The position numbers were made by a program, and so were the translations under genes. The notes beneath the pieces are model-generated. The model worked only from the letters and a program-made list of their open reading frames with translations, did not search any database and was not told the DNA's origin. This document shows, piece by piece, positions 27,303 through 35,226 of a DNA stretch of 64,000 bases (positions within the stretch are counted from its first letter, which is position 1; each line of letters starts with the position of its first letter). Origin of the DNA: an uncultured Clostridia bacterium. Its GTDB lineage: Bacteria; Bacillota; Clostridia; Saccharofermentanales; Saccharofermentanaceae. Where the stretch lies: NCBI GenBank assembly GCA_946403085.1, contig CAMIYM010000010.1, positions 23,805 through 87,804 of the forward strand, in the 5' to 3' direction.

Positions 27303-27509
27303 TCACTTTTTGTATTCCAAAATGTCACCCGGCTGGCAGTCCAAAGCATCGCATATCGCTTCCAGTGTGGAGAAACGGATCGCCGAGATCTTGCCGTTCT
27401 TCATTTTCGAGAGATTGACGTTCGACACGCCGACCTTCTCCGATAATTCATTCAATGAGATCTTACGATCTGCCATAACTCTGTCTAATCTAAGTATTAT
27501 CTGTCCCAT
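27303..27509 (-). CDS. Cro/XRE-family HTH regulator, YozG-like
   Basis: A 68-residue DNA-binding protein that is almost entirely one helix-turn-helix: RKISLNELSEKVGVSNVNLS, then KMKNGKISAIRFSTLEAICD and the PGDILEYK tail. This matches the YozG-like regulators that accompany DUF2975 membrane proteins. AAGGAGG lies 7 bases before its ATG. It is the second gene of a two-gene operon with the DUF2975-like gene at 27522, 12 bases apart, and probably controls that operon. Confidence 0.88.
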   Translation of the reverse strand: MGQIILRLDRVMADRKISLNELSEKVGVSNVNLSKMKNGKISAIRFSTLEAICDALDCQPGDILEYKK

Positions 27510-27521
27510 ATCTATTCCTCC

Positions 27522-28115
27522 TTACAGTGTCTCGTCAGACTGTGTCTGCAAGGTGATGCCATAGTCGAGGATCGCGTTGACTGCCCATGTGATGAGCGCG
27601 CCAAGGACTGCGAATCCTGCTCCTACAGTGCACATTACGATACCGCTTGTAATGATAAGGACGATCGTAACCTTCTTCTTTACCTTTGCAGTAAACGGTG
27701 TTTCTTCATTCTCGATGGTTGCGAAAACTGACTTGATGAGCATGATCGTTACAGCAACTATGGCTGCACCAACACCCATAACAAGCACATACATACCATA
27801 AGAGAAGCTGAGCGGATGATCTTCAATAGCATCCTGCCAAGCGGGAATATCAGAGTGAATACTCTTGGGAAGTGATCCAAGGTTGATATTAAAAGACTTT
27901 GCACTTCCGAATTCATCTGTTGTTGAGATGTATCCGGCTGCTTCTGCTTCCTTTACGGAATCATCAAACTTCTTACCTGATGCGAGGATAAAGATTCCGC
28001 TGATAAAGCAGGCGATTGCTCCTATCACAGCTATGACGAATAATATCCCTGATACCTTCTTGCCTACGCGGCAGCTCTTCTTGATCTTTGCGATCTTTGC
28101 ATTTTCTTCATTCAT
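27522..28115 (-). CDS. DUF2975-like membrane protein
   Basis: A 197-residue protein with four helices (~18-42, ~103-125, ~143-165, ~168-188) and an extracellular loop between the first two. The pairing with a YozG-like HTH gene immediately downstream is the standard context of DUF2975 proteins. The loop before helix 3 (IENEETPFTAKVKKK) is the family's conserved element. Function unknown; such pairs are suspected of envelope-stress or conditional expression roles. AAGGAGT precedes the ATG by 8 bases. Confidence 0.8.
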   Translation of the reverse strand: MNEENAKIAKIKKSCRVGKKVSGILFVIAVIGAIACFISGIFILASGKKFDDSVKEAEAAGYISTTDEFGSAKSFNINLGSLPKSIHSDIPAWQDAIEDHPLSFSYGMYVLVMGVGAAIVAVTIMLIKSVFATIENEETPFTAKVKKKVTIVLIITSGIVMCTVGAGFAVLGALITWAVNAILDYGITLQTQSDETL

Positions 28116-28164
28116 AAATCCATACTCCTTAAAATGTTAATCTATCACCTTCGAAGATGGCTTT

Positions 28165-28193
28165 ACTATACGCCGACAATTTATCTTTGTCAA
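28165..28193 (-). promoter_or_regulatory. Consensus promoter of the DUF2975/HTH operon
   Basis: On the minus strand TTGACA (28188-28193), a 17-base spacer and TATAGT (28165-28170): a near-perfect housekeeping promoter. Confidence 0.8.
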
Positions 28194-28324
28194 CAAGTTT
28201 TTAACGATAAACATTAAAAAATATTCGAAAAGCGTTGCCTTATATATGCGCGCAAATAGTTCATTTTTGAAGATTAAATCTGATACAATATAGTCATTTC
28301 AAGGGGAACGGCAGGAGAACTTTC

Positions 28325-29359
28325 ATGAGCACTAAGCGTGTGCACTATATCGACAATCTCAGATGGATCTGCGTATCGCTCTTAGTCATCTATCATGCTG
28401 CAATGGCATACAACACCTGGGGTGAATTGAATTACATCCACTTCGGTGCAGTAAAGCCTCTTGCTGCCATAGTCGTTCTCATCAGCCCCTGGTTCATGCC
28501 GCTCATGTTTTTGCTCGCGGGAATCTCTGCATCCTATTCTCTTAAGAAAAGAGGATATGGCAAATTCATATTGGAACGTTTTACGCGTCTTGGAATACCG
28601 CTTGTCATTGGCCTCATTATCAATGCTCCGGTGCTAAGCTATATCGCCGATATCTCACGCCATAAATTCCAGGGCAACTTCATTCAGCACTATGTCGTAT
28701 ACTTCAGCAGGTTTACTGACCTGACAGGTTATGACGGAGGCTTTACCTTCGGTCACCTGTGGTTTCTTCTTGTCCTGATCGTGGTATCTCTTGTATCATG
28801 CATCGCCATAAGATTTATTCCTGCTGATAATAAGACCGCCGTTAAGATAACCGGCATCGTTCTTGCTATAGGAGCTGTTGCATCTTTTGATTTCAAGACT
28901 TTCGGAAAGCCCCTCATCACTTATCTTTGCTGCTATCTTCTCGGATACTTTATCTTCAGCAATCAGGATTTTATAAAGAAACTCAGTTCACTTAAGTGGG
29001 AGTTTATAGCAGTCTTCGTTACTGCCGCACTTACAAATGCACTTCTGTATGTATTCGTCGGAACAGTGGTTATCCTGAGCAATGTCTGTAACTACACGAG
29101 CTTTATCTGCGGAGTGATCGCGCTCATGATCATCGGCCGTGAATATCTGGACTTTGAAGGAATGAAGACCGCGGGCTTCCCGAAGCTTTCCTATTCATTC
29201 TATATTGTCCATTTTCCTGTTGTTGTTCTGAGCCAGTATTTCCTTAATCTGACACGTATGAATACGGTGCTGAATTTCTTCCTGACAGTAGTGATCTCAT
29301 ATCCGGTCACATATCTGCTGTGCAAACTGTTTTCGAAGATCAAGAGTTATTATTTCTGA
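28325..29359 (+). CDS. Acyltransferase family 3 membrane protein
   Basis: A 344-residue protein with about ten helices and the Acyl_transf_3 signature: the N-terminal YIDNLRWICVSLLVIYHAAM with its conserved R and H, and later FGHLWFLLVLI. The family O-acylates exported glycans or lipids using acyl-CoA, moving the acyl group across the membrane. An extended -10 TGATACAAT lies at 28281-28289 and AGGAG precedes the ATG. Monocistronic. No glycan gene is adjacent, so its target is unknown; the polysaccharide at 1253-12650 is one possibility. Confidence 0.85.
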   Translation: MSTKRVHYIDNLRWICVSLLVIYHAAMAYNTWGELNYIHFGAVKPLAAIVVLISPWFMPLMFLLAGISASYSLKKRGYGKFILERFTRLGIPLVIGLIINAPVLSYIADISRHKFQGNFIQHYVVYFSRFTDLTGYDGGFTFGHLWFLLVLIVVSLVSCIAIRFIPADNKTAVKITGIVLAIGAVASFDFKTFGKPLITYLCCYLLGYFIFSNQDFIKKLSSLKWEFIAVFVTAALTNALLYVFVGTVVILSNVCNYTSFICGVIALMIIGREYLDFEGMKTAGFPKLSYSFYIVHFPVVVLSQYFLNLTRMNTVLNFFLTVVISYPVTYLLCKLFSKIKSYYF

Positions 29360-29362
29360 GTT

Positions 29363-29471
29363 AAAAAGTCACAGTAATCCTCACTGCATACTGTGACTAT
29401 TACTGTGAGTTTTGTAAGGAATTAGTTCATTTTCAAGAAAAAGTCACAGTATACTGTGATTCTAACTGTGA
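29363..29471. repeat. Two imperfect repeats built of CACAGTA/TACTGTG palindromes
   Basis: Unit A has a perfect 10-bp inverted repeat, AGTCACAGTA (29367-29376) and TACTGTGACT (29389-29398), followed by ATTACTGTGAG. Unit B repeats AAAAAGTCACAGTA but joins it directly into the perfect 16-bp palindrome TCACAGTATACTGTGA (29444-29459), followed by AACTGTGA (29464-29471). Each unit thus has three copies of the 6-mer. They look like protein-binding iterons or a REP/MITE-like element. No gene is predicted here. Confidence 0.7.
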
Positions 29472-29731
29472 TTTTCACTCACTAATCTCAATCTTTCTCA
29501 AGAGACAGACGCCGCCACTGGCGGTTATGTTAACGTGCCGGAACACATGGTTCGAAAAGCCGGTCTTATGTCTTTTAGCTGGTGATCAATTGTAAACTTT
29601 TATTCAAAATGAAAAAACACCCCCTCAGAATGAGACTTTTAGCCAAAAGTTGAGACTGGTCTCACGAGCATTTTGACACGGGGGCGTTCATAATATTAGT
29701 AAATAATTCTAGTTCATTCGGAGTGAAAGAT
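29472..29731. other. Noncoding block with long imperfect hairpin upstream of the nuclease-like gene
   Basis: No gene of normal length. A small CCGCC-ACT-GGCGG hairpin lies near 29512. From about 29615 to 29688 a long imperfect inverted repeat can form: AACACCCCC pairs with GGGGGCGTT, TCAGAATG with CATTTTGA, and TGAGAC with GTCTCA. TGAGACT is present twice, so two alternative inner pairings exist. ACTTTT-AGCC-AAAAGT sits at the centre. It could be a regulatory RNA leader or the end of a mobile element. Confidence 0.55.
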
Positions 29732-30547
29732 ATGTATAGAATAATTTTGCCAATTAAGGTGCATGCTGTAAAACTGGCATATAGAAAGGCCCTTTTGGAT
29801 AAGATGATACATGGATACTTTTGTGTCAGGCGTGGACATAGGACTGTGGCTGTTACATATGATCCTGATAATGCGAAGTGCACATCCGTCAATCCGAAAG
29901 TTCATTATGTATCCAGTAAGCAGGGCAAGAAATATGCTGAAGCTGTAAATGAGTATCTTGTTATAAAAGCTGAATACGACGATTTACTTACCAGATGGAA
30001 TGCCATGTATTCTTTCCAGCCACCTAAGGTAAGGTTTCCTATAAAACAATTGCAGGAAAACCATAAGATGGATAATGCTTTCTATAACATGCAGATTGAT
30101 AATAAAGGAAAGTATACTCCTGATAATCCGACTGTCAGCGATTCTGGCGTGTACAAATCGAAAAATGAGCTCATGGCTGCTGATGCTCTAAAAGAACTCG
30201 GTATTCCATTTAAATATGAGACCTCGTTATATATTCCTGAAGTCGATGAATGGATCAATCCAGATTTCCTTTTGGCTTTCTATGAGATCAACAGATGCTC
30301 TTATCTGGAGGTGTTAGGCATGAATGATAAGCTCAACTATGCTGTAGCCACATCCACCAAGATCAACAGTTATTCGAAAGGGAAATACAGGCCCGGCAGA
30401 GAAATCATATATATACACTTATATGACAGATATAGCTTTGATAAAGTCTACTTTATTGAGCAGGTGCTTTCTGCTTTCAACAGTCTGATACCTGATAGTG
30501 CTCTGGAATGGGGTGCTGATTATTCTCACTTAAATGAAGTGTCTTAA
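29732..30547 (+). CDS. PD-(D/E)XK nuclease-like protein
   Basis: A 271-residue protein. The C-terminal half carries a plausible PD-(D/E)XK core: KSKNELMAADALKELGIPF with E145, YIPEVDEWINPDFLL with D178, and SYLEVLGMND with E193 in a variant E-x-L where D/E-x-K is usual; a Lys follows in DKLNYA. This resembles nuclease domains with the SKSE...YWEHLGM pattern. The N-terminal ~110 residues are unrecognised. GGAG lies 8 bases before the ATG at 29732. Composition is A/T-richer than the neighbours and the 5' side is repeat-rich, suggesting an acquired gene. Its stop overlaps the convergent flavoprotein stop by 4 bases. Confidence 0.6.
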   Translation: MYRIILPIKVHAVKLAYRKALLDKMIHGYFCVRRGHRTVAVTYDPDNAKCTSVNPKVHYVSSKQGKKYAEAVNEYLVIKAEYDDLLTRWNAMYSFQPPKVRFPIKQLQENHKMDNAFYNMQIDNKGKYTPDNPTVSDSGVYKSKNELMAADALKELGIPFKYETSLYIPEVDEWINPDFLLAFYEINRCSYLEVLGMNDKLNYAVATSTKINSYSKGKYRPGREIIYIHLYDRYSFDKVYFIEQVLSAFNSLIPDSALEWGADYSHLNEVS

Positions 30548-31266
30548 GTCCTCTTCCACGGCCTTACCTTACCGATCCAGCCGTTCTCTTTCCAATACTT
30601 AAAGTCTGTGTATTCCGGATTAGCTTTTCCCAGATCTGTCTGAAGCATGCGTACGGCCATGAACTTGGCCTTTACGATGGGGTTTGTTCCTGTCTTTTTA
30701 CTGTAGTCGATAGAGGCGAACTTCGCAGCAGCATTAGTCAGAACAGCACACATAGCAGCGCGCTTCTTCTCAGGAATCAGGTCCCATCTGACTTCGCTCA
30801 TGAGCTTGAAAGTGTAAGTCTTGATAGAGCTTACGCCCCACCATGAGAGGCTGTCTTTGATGTCCTTAGCGGTTGACTTTCCGCCGGCGCCGAGACACTG
30901 GGTGATGATGACGGCGCGCTTGCCGAACATCTCTTTTGCAGGGCGGTGCGGCATCCATCTGTAACCGAAGTGATCGAGCAAAGCCTTCATCGCGCCGGTC
31001 GTGTGGAAGACGTAAGCAGGGGATGCAAAGACCAGGAGGTCTGCTTCAAGAAGTGCTTTCTCAATAGCCTGGACTTTAGCTGCATCTTTGCAGAGATTCT
31101 GATCTTTCGAAAAGCACTGGAGACAGCCGACACAGAATTCCGGTCCGTCTTTTGGGAGATAGAATTCCGTTATCTCTGCTTTCTCTTTCAGTGGAGCTAA
31201 GAAGCTCTCTTTAAGATGGTATGTAACACCTTTTTTCTCGGTTGCATTTATAACTGTTATCTTCAT
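30544..31266 (-). CDS. NADPH-dependent FMN/iron-sulfur flavoprotein family oxidoreductase
   Basis: A 240-residue flavodoxin-fold protein. The N-terminus KITVINATEKKGVTYHL is the FMN phosphate loop region; FCVGCLQCFSKDQNLC gives the C-x2-C-x2-C-x6-C cluster of iron-sulfur flavoproteins; LLVFASPAYVFHTTGAMKAL is the classic second FMN motif. It probably reduces small electrophiles or quinones. It is the second gene of an operon with the TetR regulator at 31266, joined by a TAATG overlap and GGGAGG ribosome site, so its expression should respond to the TetR ligand. Confidence 0.85.
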   Translation of the reverse strand: MKITVINATEKKGVTYHLKESFLAPLKEKAEITEFYLPKDGPEFCVGCLQCFSKDQNLCKDAAKVQAIEKALLEADLLVFASPAYVFHTTGAMKALLDHFGYRWMPHRPAKEMFGKRAVIITQCLGAGGKSTAKDIKDSLSWWGVSSIKTYTFKLMSEVRWDLIPEKKRAAMCAVLTNAAAKFASIDYSKKTGTNPIVKAKFMAVRMLQTDLGKANPEYTDFKYWKENGWIGKVRPWKRT

Positions 31267-31883
31267 TATTTTTTCCTCCCGTAAAGACGGTTAAATTGCT
31301 TAATGTGTTCATCCAGAGTCTTTAATGCCCATGGCTCTCTTTCCGGATCCCTGTCGCATACAGTGAGAAGGAAATAGATCGGAGCATAGAAGTGCAGTGT
31401 CATGATCTCGACGTTATCAGTCTTAAGAAGTCCTGCTGCAGTTACCATTCCAAGAAGCATGCTCTGGTACGAAAACGGATCGTCGACATAGAGCTTCGAG
31501 TAGATGTCTGCTAATTCCTTGTTATTGAATTGTTCAAGAGTGAGCATCTTCCTGAAACGCTTGTTGTAGTCGTCATGGAGATAGAAGAGGAAGAACTGAC
31601 GTCCGAGTGCCAGAAGATTATCTTCTGACATGCTCTCGTATATAGCAGAGTCTGCAGCTGCGTCGGAACCGTTGATGTTCATGGCCTTTGCCTGTTCGGC
31701 GAAGCTCTCATTCATCTTATCTATGATGGCATCGAAAATAGCTTTCTTGCTCTTGTAATGCTTATAAAGTGAGGGCGCCTTTATGCCGACCCTTTCGGCT
31801 ATGTCTCCGACAAAGACATTGGCATATCCTTTCTCGGAAAAGAGTGTGAGCGCTTCATCAAGTATTCTTTGCTTCGTATCCAT
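31266..31883 (-). CDS. TetR-family transcriptional repressor
   Basis: A 205-residue regulator with an N-terminal TetR HTH: KQRILDEALTLFSEKGYANV, then VGDIAERVGIKAPSLYKHYKSK. The remaining ~150 residues are the ligand/dimer domain. ATG 31883 is chosen as GAGAGGT lies 5 bases upstream; an in-frame ATG at 31904 would remove that spacing and overlap the operator. Upstream is a strong promoter flanked by two matching palindromes, so autorepression together with the downstream flavoprotein is very likely. Confidence 0.9.
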   Translation of the reverse strand: MDTKQRILDEALTLFSEKGYANVFVGDIAERVGIKAPSLYKHYKSKKAIFDAIIDKMNESFAEQAKAMNINGSDAAADSAIYESMSEDNLLALGRQFFLFYLHDDYNKRFRKMLTLEQFNNKELADIYSKLYVDDPFSYQSMLLGMVTAAGLLKTDNVEIMTLHFYAPIYFLLTVCDRDPEREPWALKTLDEHIKQFNRLYGRKK

Positions 31884-31904
31884 AAAATACCTCTCGTAAA
31901 CCAA

Positions 31905-31955
31905 TTGGCTAATTCGAATTAGCCAAAGTATAGCTAATCAGAATTAGCCTGTCAA
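31905..31955 (-). promoter_or_regulatory. TetR-operon promoter with two operators
   Basis: On the minus strand TTGACA (31950-31955), a 17-base spacer and TATACT (31927-31932). The spacer itself (31933-31949) is an imperfect palindrome GCTAAT-CAGA-ATTAGC, and the 22 bases immediately downstream of the -10 (31905-31926) are the perfect palindrome TTGGCTAATTC/GAATTAGCCAA. Both share the half-site GGCTAATTC. Repressor at either site would block RNA polymerase. Confidence 0.88.
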
Positions 31956-31985
31956 TCATGTTTCGTAGAAATAAAAAATTACTGA

Positions 31986-31991
31986 TATAAT
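31986..31991 (+). promoter_or_regulatory. -10 box of the small membrane protein gene
   Basis: TATAAT, 37 bases before the ATG at 32028, without a good -35. Confidence 0.5.
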
Positions 31992-32027
31992 GTGCCCATT
32001 GAGGGACAATAAATAGAGGGGAAGATT

Positions 32028-32327
32028 ATGAGAAAAACAGTTTATTTTCTTATTCAGCTTATATGGTCAGTAATAGTTGCAGGCCTGGTCTGGTATTTCA
32101 CACTGGCCAATGTCAACTTTTCCGGCAATAATTCCGTGGCAGGCATTATCTTCGTGGGCGGTATATTCTTATACCTGATCCTGTCGGTAATGTATATCCT
32201 TGCCGGACCAAAGTGGGTAAAGGACTGGGGCTACTGGATGATCATAGTAAATATCATCATTGGAGCATTGATGGGCATGGTAGGCCTCGTCGCTGCGATT
32301 TTCCTTCCTGAAATGTTTATGGCTTAA
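32028..32327 (+). CDS. Small three-helix membrane protein, paralogue of the gene at 18040
   Basis: A 99-residue protein with three hydrophobic segments (~6-27, ~38-60, ~70-95). The N-terminus and the tryptophan-rich loop GPKWVKDWGYWMI match the 107-residue protein at 18040. AGAGGGG precedes the ATG. It is followed 9 bases later by a GNAT gene. Function unknown; having two copies in different settings argues against a role specific to either neighbour. Confidence 0.68.
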   Translation: MRKTVYFLIQLIWSVIVAGLVWYFTLANVNFSGNNSVAGIIFVGGIFLYLILSVMYILAGPKWVKDWGYWMIIVNIIIGALMGMVGLVAAIFLPEMFMA

Positions 32328-32336
32328 AGGAGAAAT

Positions 32337-32789
32337 ATGAGTAGTTTTAAATATGTATCACTAAGAGATATGCCTGAACTTAAAGACGTTGCGGCTTGCT
32401 GGTTCCACAGCAAGTGGGGTGTCCCTAAGGAAGCTTATCTTGAATGCATGAATGATTATCTTGATAAGAGTACTGAGAACGGCTGGTATCTTTGCCTGGA
32501 CGAAGATAAGATCGTCGGAGGTCTTGGCGTGATCGAAAACGATTTCCACGACAGAAAAGAGCTAAGTCCCAATGTCTGCGCGGTATATACCGAAGACGAA
32601 TACCGGAAGAAAGGCATAGCAGGCAATCTGTTGAATATGGTTGTGGAAGACATGAGATCAAAGGGAATCTCACCACTTTATCTCGTGACAGATCACATAG
32701 GGTTTTATGAACGTTACGGCTGGGAATTCTATTGTATGGCCCAGGGTGACGATGAACCTGAGATGACAAGGCTTTATATCCACAGATGA
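32337..32789 (+). CDS. GNAT-family N-acetyltransferase
   Basis: A 150-residue single-domain acetyltransferase. The acetyl-CoA loop is EDEYRKKGIAGNLLNMVVED (~residues 83-102), the Q/R-x-x-G-x-G/A motif of the family, and the C-terminal YLVTDHIGFYERYGWEFY strand-helix is the usual end motif. Acceptor unknown; closest in style to small aminoglycoside- or toxin-acetylating clostridial proteins. AAGGAG lies 7 bases before the ATG, and it shares a transcript with the gene at 32028. A strong hairpin terminator follows. Confidence 0.82.
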   Translation: MSSFKYVSLRDMPELKDVAACWFHSKWGVPKEAYLECMNDYLDKSTENGWYLCLDEDKIVGGLGVIENDFHDRKELSPNVCAVYTEDEYRKKGIAGNLLNMVVEDMRSKGISPLYLVTDHIGFYERYGWEFYCMAQGDDEPEMTRLYIHR

Positions 32790-32813
32790 TCAAGGAAACA
32801 AATAAATCAAACT

Positions 32814-32843
32814 TAATGCCCGGTTAATGCCGGGCATTTTTTT
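32814..32843 (+). terminator. Terminator after the GNAT gene
   Basis: ATGCCCGG and CCGGGCAT flank a short TTAATG loop, followed by seven T residues. Confidence 0.85.
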
Positions 32844-32860
32844 CGAGCCCCCAAAAAAGA

Positions 32861-32948
32861 TAAGCAACACTTTTGGCCAAATCTGTTGCTTAAGCAACAC
32901 TATCGGGAGACATTGTTGATTGTTATGAGGTTTATACACCGTGATAAT
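32861..32948 (+). promoter_or_regulatory. Palindrome and direct repeats with promoter of the small gene at 32992
   Basis: TAAGCAACACT occurs at 32861-32871 and 32891-32901; the second copy forms half of the perfect 14-bp palindrome GTTGCTTAAGCAAC (32885-32898). Downstream, TTGTTA (32920-32925) and GATAAT (32943-32948) are 17 bases apart. Likely an operator region. Confidence 0.5.
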
Positions 32949-32991
32949 GAAGGCGTAAAAGAATCGAATCTTACAAAGGAGGTAAAGCGTT

Positions 32992-33249
32992 ATGACACAG
33001 GATATGGCATCACAAAGCATTGATATAGAAGCAGACAAGGCAAATTCCGAATCTGACGGTCTGACACGCGATCAGGTGTTCTTTGTAAGAAGAGAGGTAC
33101 ACATTTTCAAGATGTTCCACACAGACCTTCAGACAGCGGTAAGCAAGGTTGATGCATTGATCGCACATGCCGGGATGTTCAGCATAAAGACTGAATGGAA
33201 TGAAGACACGAAGAAGTGGATGATCGAACACTGGAATGAACTTAATTAA
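32992..33249 (+). CDS. Small acidic protein of unknown function
   Basis: An 85-residue soluble protein, mostly helical by appearance, with an acidic Ser-rich N-terminus and a central helix (FFVRREVHIFKMFHTDLQTA). AAGGAGG lies 9 bases before the ATG, a strong site. It sits alone between two terminators behind a palindromic control region, so it is a genuine independent gene. The closing residues KKWMIEHWNELN look like an amphipathic helix. No family recognised; a small adaptor or antitoxin-like protein are guesses only. Confidence 0.62.
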   Translation: MTQDMASQSIDIEADKANSESDGLTRDQVFFVRREVHIFKMFHTDLQTAVSKVDALIAHAGMFSIKTEWNEDTKKWMIEHWNELN

Positions 33250-33273
33250 GGTTGGCAATAGACCTTTTTGAAA

Positions 33274-33306
33274 TGCCCGGTAACGACTGTTGCCGGGTAT
33301 TTTATT
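33274..33306 (+). terminator. Terminator after the small gene
   Basis: CCCGGTAAC pairs with GTTGCCGGG (one wobble), loop GACT, then TATTTTATT. Confidence 0.75.
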
Positions 33307-33373
33307 ATCCGTAATATATTTATCAGACTGGTGGTGTTTTTGACCCTGTTCCGTTCTCGAATAAGACCTCTCA

Positions 33374-33416
33374 TGTTATAATCAGACACATCTGAATTCA
33401 CGACTTATGGGGAGGA
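33374..33416 (+). promoter_or_regulatory. Extended -10 promoter and ribosome site of the GH51 gene
   Basis: TGTTATAAT at 33374-33382, then GGGGAGG just before the ATG at 33421. Confidence 0.6.
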
Positions 33417-33420
33417 ATCT

Positions 33421-34932
33421 ATGTACAATTTATTCATTAACACGGGCAAGGAATTAGGCCACATCAATCCTGAGATCCAGGGACATTTTTCAGAGCATCT
33501 CGGAAGATGCATTTATGAGGGTGTTTATGTTGGCGAGAATTCTTCCATCCCTAATACAAACGGTATGCGTAACGATGTCGTTGAGGCATTGAAGGAGATG
33601 AAGATACCTGTTCTCCGTTGGCCGGGCGGATGCTTTGCTGACGAGTATCACTGGAAGGATGGTATCGGCCCCAAGGAAACGCGTAAGAAGATGATCAATA
33701 CCAACTGGGGTGGCGTTACTGAAGACAACTCATTCGGAACACACGAGTTCATGGAACTCGCGGAGCAGCTCGGATGCAAGACATATGTAAATGGAAATGT
33801 CGGAAGCGGTACTGTCCAGGAGATGAGCGAATGGGTAGAGTATATGACCTTCGACGGTGTATCTCCGATGGCAGACTTAAGAAGAGCTAACGGCCGTGAG
33901 AAGCCCTGGACAGTTGATTATTTCGCTGTCGGCAATGAGACATGGGGCTGCGGCGGCAACATGGTTCCGGAATACTATGCAAATCTTTATAAGCATTACC
34001 AGACATTCGTAAAGCAGTTTAATCCTGACAAGAAGATCAAGAAACTCGCCGTAGGCCCTACAGACAAGGATTATAACTGGACTGAGACTATGCTCCGTGA
34101 GTGCTTCAGACAGCAGGGTACATATCCTCAGAACTTCGGTTATATGGACGGTCTGACACTCCACTATTACACACTCCCTTACGACTGGGATCACAAGGGC
34201 TCTGCAACAGATTTCAATGACAAGGAATGGTACATGACTCTTTCAAAGACTTTTGCTATGGAAGAGTTCATCGAGAAGCATTCCGCGATAATGGACAGAT
34301 ATGATCCTGACTGCAGGATTGGTCTTATGGTCGATGAATGGGGTACATGGTACGACGTTGAGCCGGGCACAAATCCGGGATTCTTATATCAGCAGAATAC
34401 TGTCCGTGATGCGCTTATCGCCTGCATCAATCTCAACATCTTTAATAAGCACTGCAAGCGTGTAAAGATGGCCAACATCGCACAGCTCGTTAACGTTCTT
34501 CAGGCAGTCATCCTTACTGAAGGCGATAAGATGGTCAAGACACCTACATATCATGTATTCAAGATGTTCAGCTGCCACCAGGACGGCGAACTTCTCGAGA
34601 GCTCACTTAACAGCGAGAAGATCGGTCTTGAAGATGAGTACATGGTTCCTAATCTTCATGAATCAGTATCTAAGGGCAAGGATGGAAAGGTCCACATCAC
34701 TTTGGGTAACCTCTCATGCACTGATCCTTATGAAGTCTCATCCACTCTTATGGGCGCTTCGATCAAGTCAGTAAAGGCTTCTGTCGTAGGCGGCAAGATG
34801 GACGCATACAACACATTCGATAATCCGGATGTCGTTACAGAGAAAGCATTTGACGGCGTTAAGTTTGAAGGCGATAAGCTGACATTTTCTATCCCTGCTT
34901 CAAGCGTAATGCACATCGAAGTCGAGATCTGA
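33421..34932 (+). CDS. abfA: Alpha-L-arabinofuranosidase, GH51
   Basis: A 503-residue intracellular enzyme that removes terminal alpha-L-arabinofuranosyl groups from arabino-oligosaccharides or arabinoxylan fragments. There is no signal peptide. GH51 landmarks: the N-terminal [40 protein letters not shown], the acid/base Glu173 in [12 protein letters not shown], and the nucleophile Glu306 in [17 protein letters not shown]. Length is typical. It stands alone with its own extended -10 promoter; a DUF6171 gene follows by 1 base. No arabinose metabolism genes are adjacent, so its substrate must come through a transporter elsewhere, or through the permeases at 21935-23938. Confidence 0.95.
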   Translation: MYNLFINTGKELGHINPEIQGHFSEHLGRCIYEGVYVGENSSIPNTNGMRNDVVEALKEMKIPVLRWPGGCFADEYHWKDGIGPKETRKKMINTNWGGVTEDNSFGTHEFMELAEQLGCKTYVNGNVGSGTVQEMSEWVEYMTFDGVSPMADLRRANGREKPWTVDYFAVGNETWGCGGNMVPEYYANLYKHYQTFVKQFNPDKKIKKLAVGPTDKDYNWTETMLRECFRQQGTYPQNFGYMDGLTLHYYTLPYDWDHKGSATDFNDKEWYMTLSKTFAMEEFIEKHSAIMDRYDPDCRIGLMVDEWGTWYDVEPGTNPGFLYQQNTVRDALIACINLNIFNKHCKRVKMANIAQLVNVLQAVILTEGDKMVKTPTYHVFKMFSCHQDGELLESSLNSEKIGLEDEYMVPNLHESVSKGKDGKVHITLGNLSCTDPYEVSSTLMGASIKSVKASVVGGKMDAYNTFDNPDVVTEKAFDGVKFEGDKLTFSIPASSVMHIEVEI

Positions 34933-34933
34933 A

Positions 34934-35179
34934 ATGTCTAAGCCCTGCAGGCGGTGCCTGTTAAAAGACATAAGTCTGGAAGATTATGAGCGTCTGATAA
35001 GAGACGGACTTGATGCGCTTCCCAAAGAAGATCTTGCAGAAGATACCATCTCGTCAGGAAGACTTCAGATCTGCAAGGAATGCGAAAAGCTGAACCAGGG
35101 AACATGTCTTGCCTGCGGCTGCTATGTCGAGATAAGGGCATCGTTAAAGAAAGGGAAATGCCCTTACGGCAAATGGTAA
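34934..35179 (+). CDS. DUF6171 family Cys-rich protein
   Basis: An 81-residue protein with paired Cys clusters: CRRCLL at the start, ICKECEKL and CLACGCYVEIRAS in the second half, ending CPYGKW. This is the DUF6171 pattern of Clostridia, probably a small zinc-binding fold. It begins 1 base after the GH51 stop, yet its function is unlikely to be sugar-related. A terminator follows. Role unknown. Confidence 0.8.
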   Translation: MSKPCRRCLLKDISLEDYERLIRDGLDALPKEDLAEDTISSGRLQICKECEKLNQGTCLACGCYVEIRASLKKGKCPYGKW

Positions 35180-35189
35180 AAACGCAATT

Positions 35190-35220
35190 TAAAAGGCTGT
35201 CTTAACAGGCAGCCTTTTCT
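35190..35220. terminator. Bidirectional terminator
   Basis: AAAAGGCTG and CAGCCTTTT arms with a short loop containing CTTAACAGG, A-run before and T-run after, between convergent genes. Confidence 0.75.
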
Positions 35221-35226
35221 TATGTT

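Noticed and set aside
29512..29585. Possible degraded tRNA (GGTTCGAAAAGCC resembles a T-arm)
   Set aside because: The flanks do not form the five-base T stem, no acceptor or anticodon arms pair, and no CCA end is present.
29609..29653. 14-codon ATG frame (MKKHPLRMRLLAKS) in the long hairpin before the nuclease-like gene
   Set aside because: No ribosome site, no run of a regulating amino acid, and it lies wholly in the imperfect stem, so a leader peptide is not supported.
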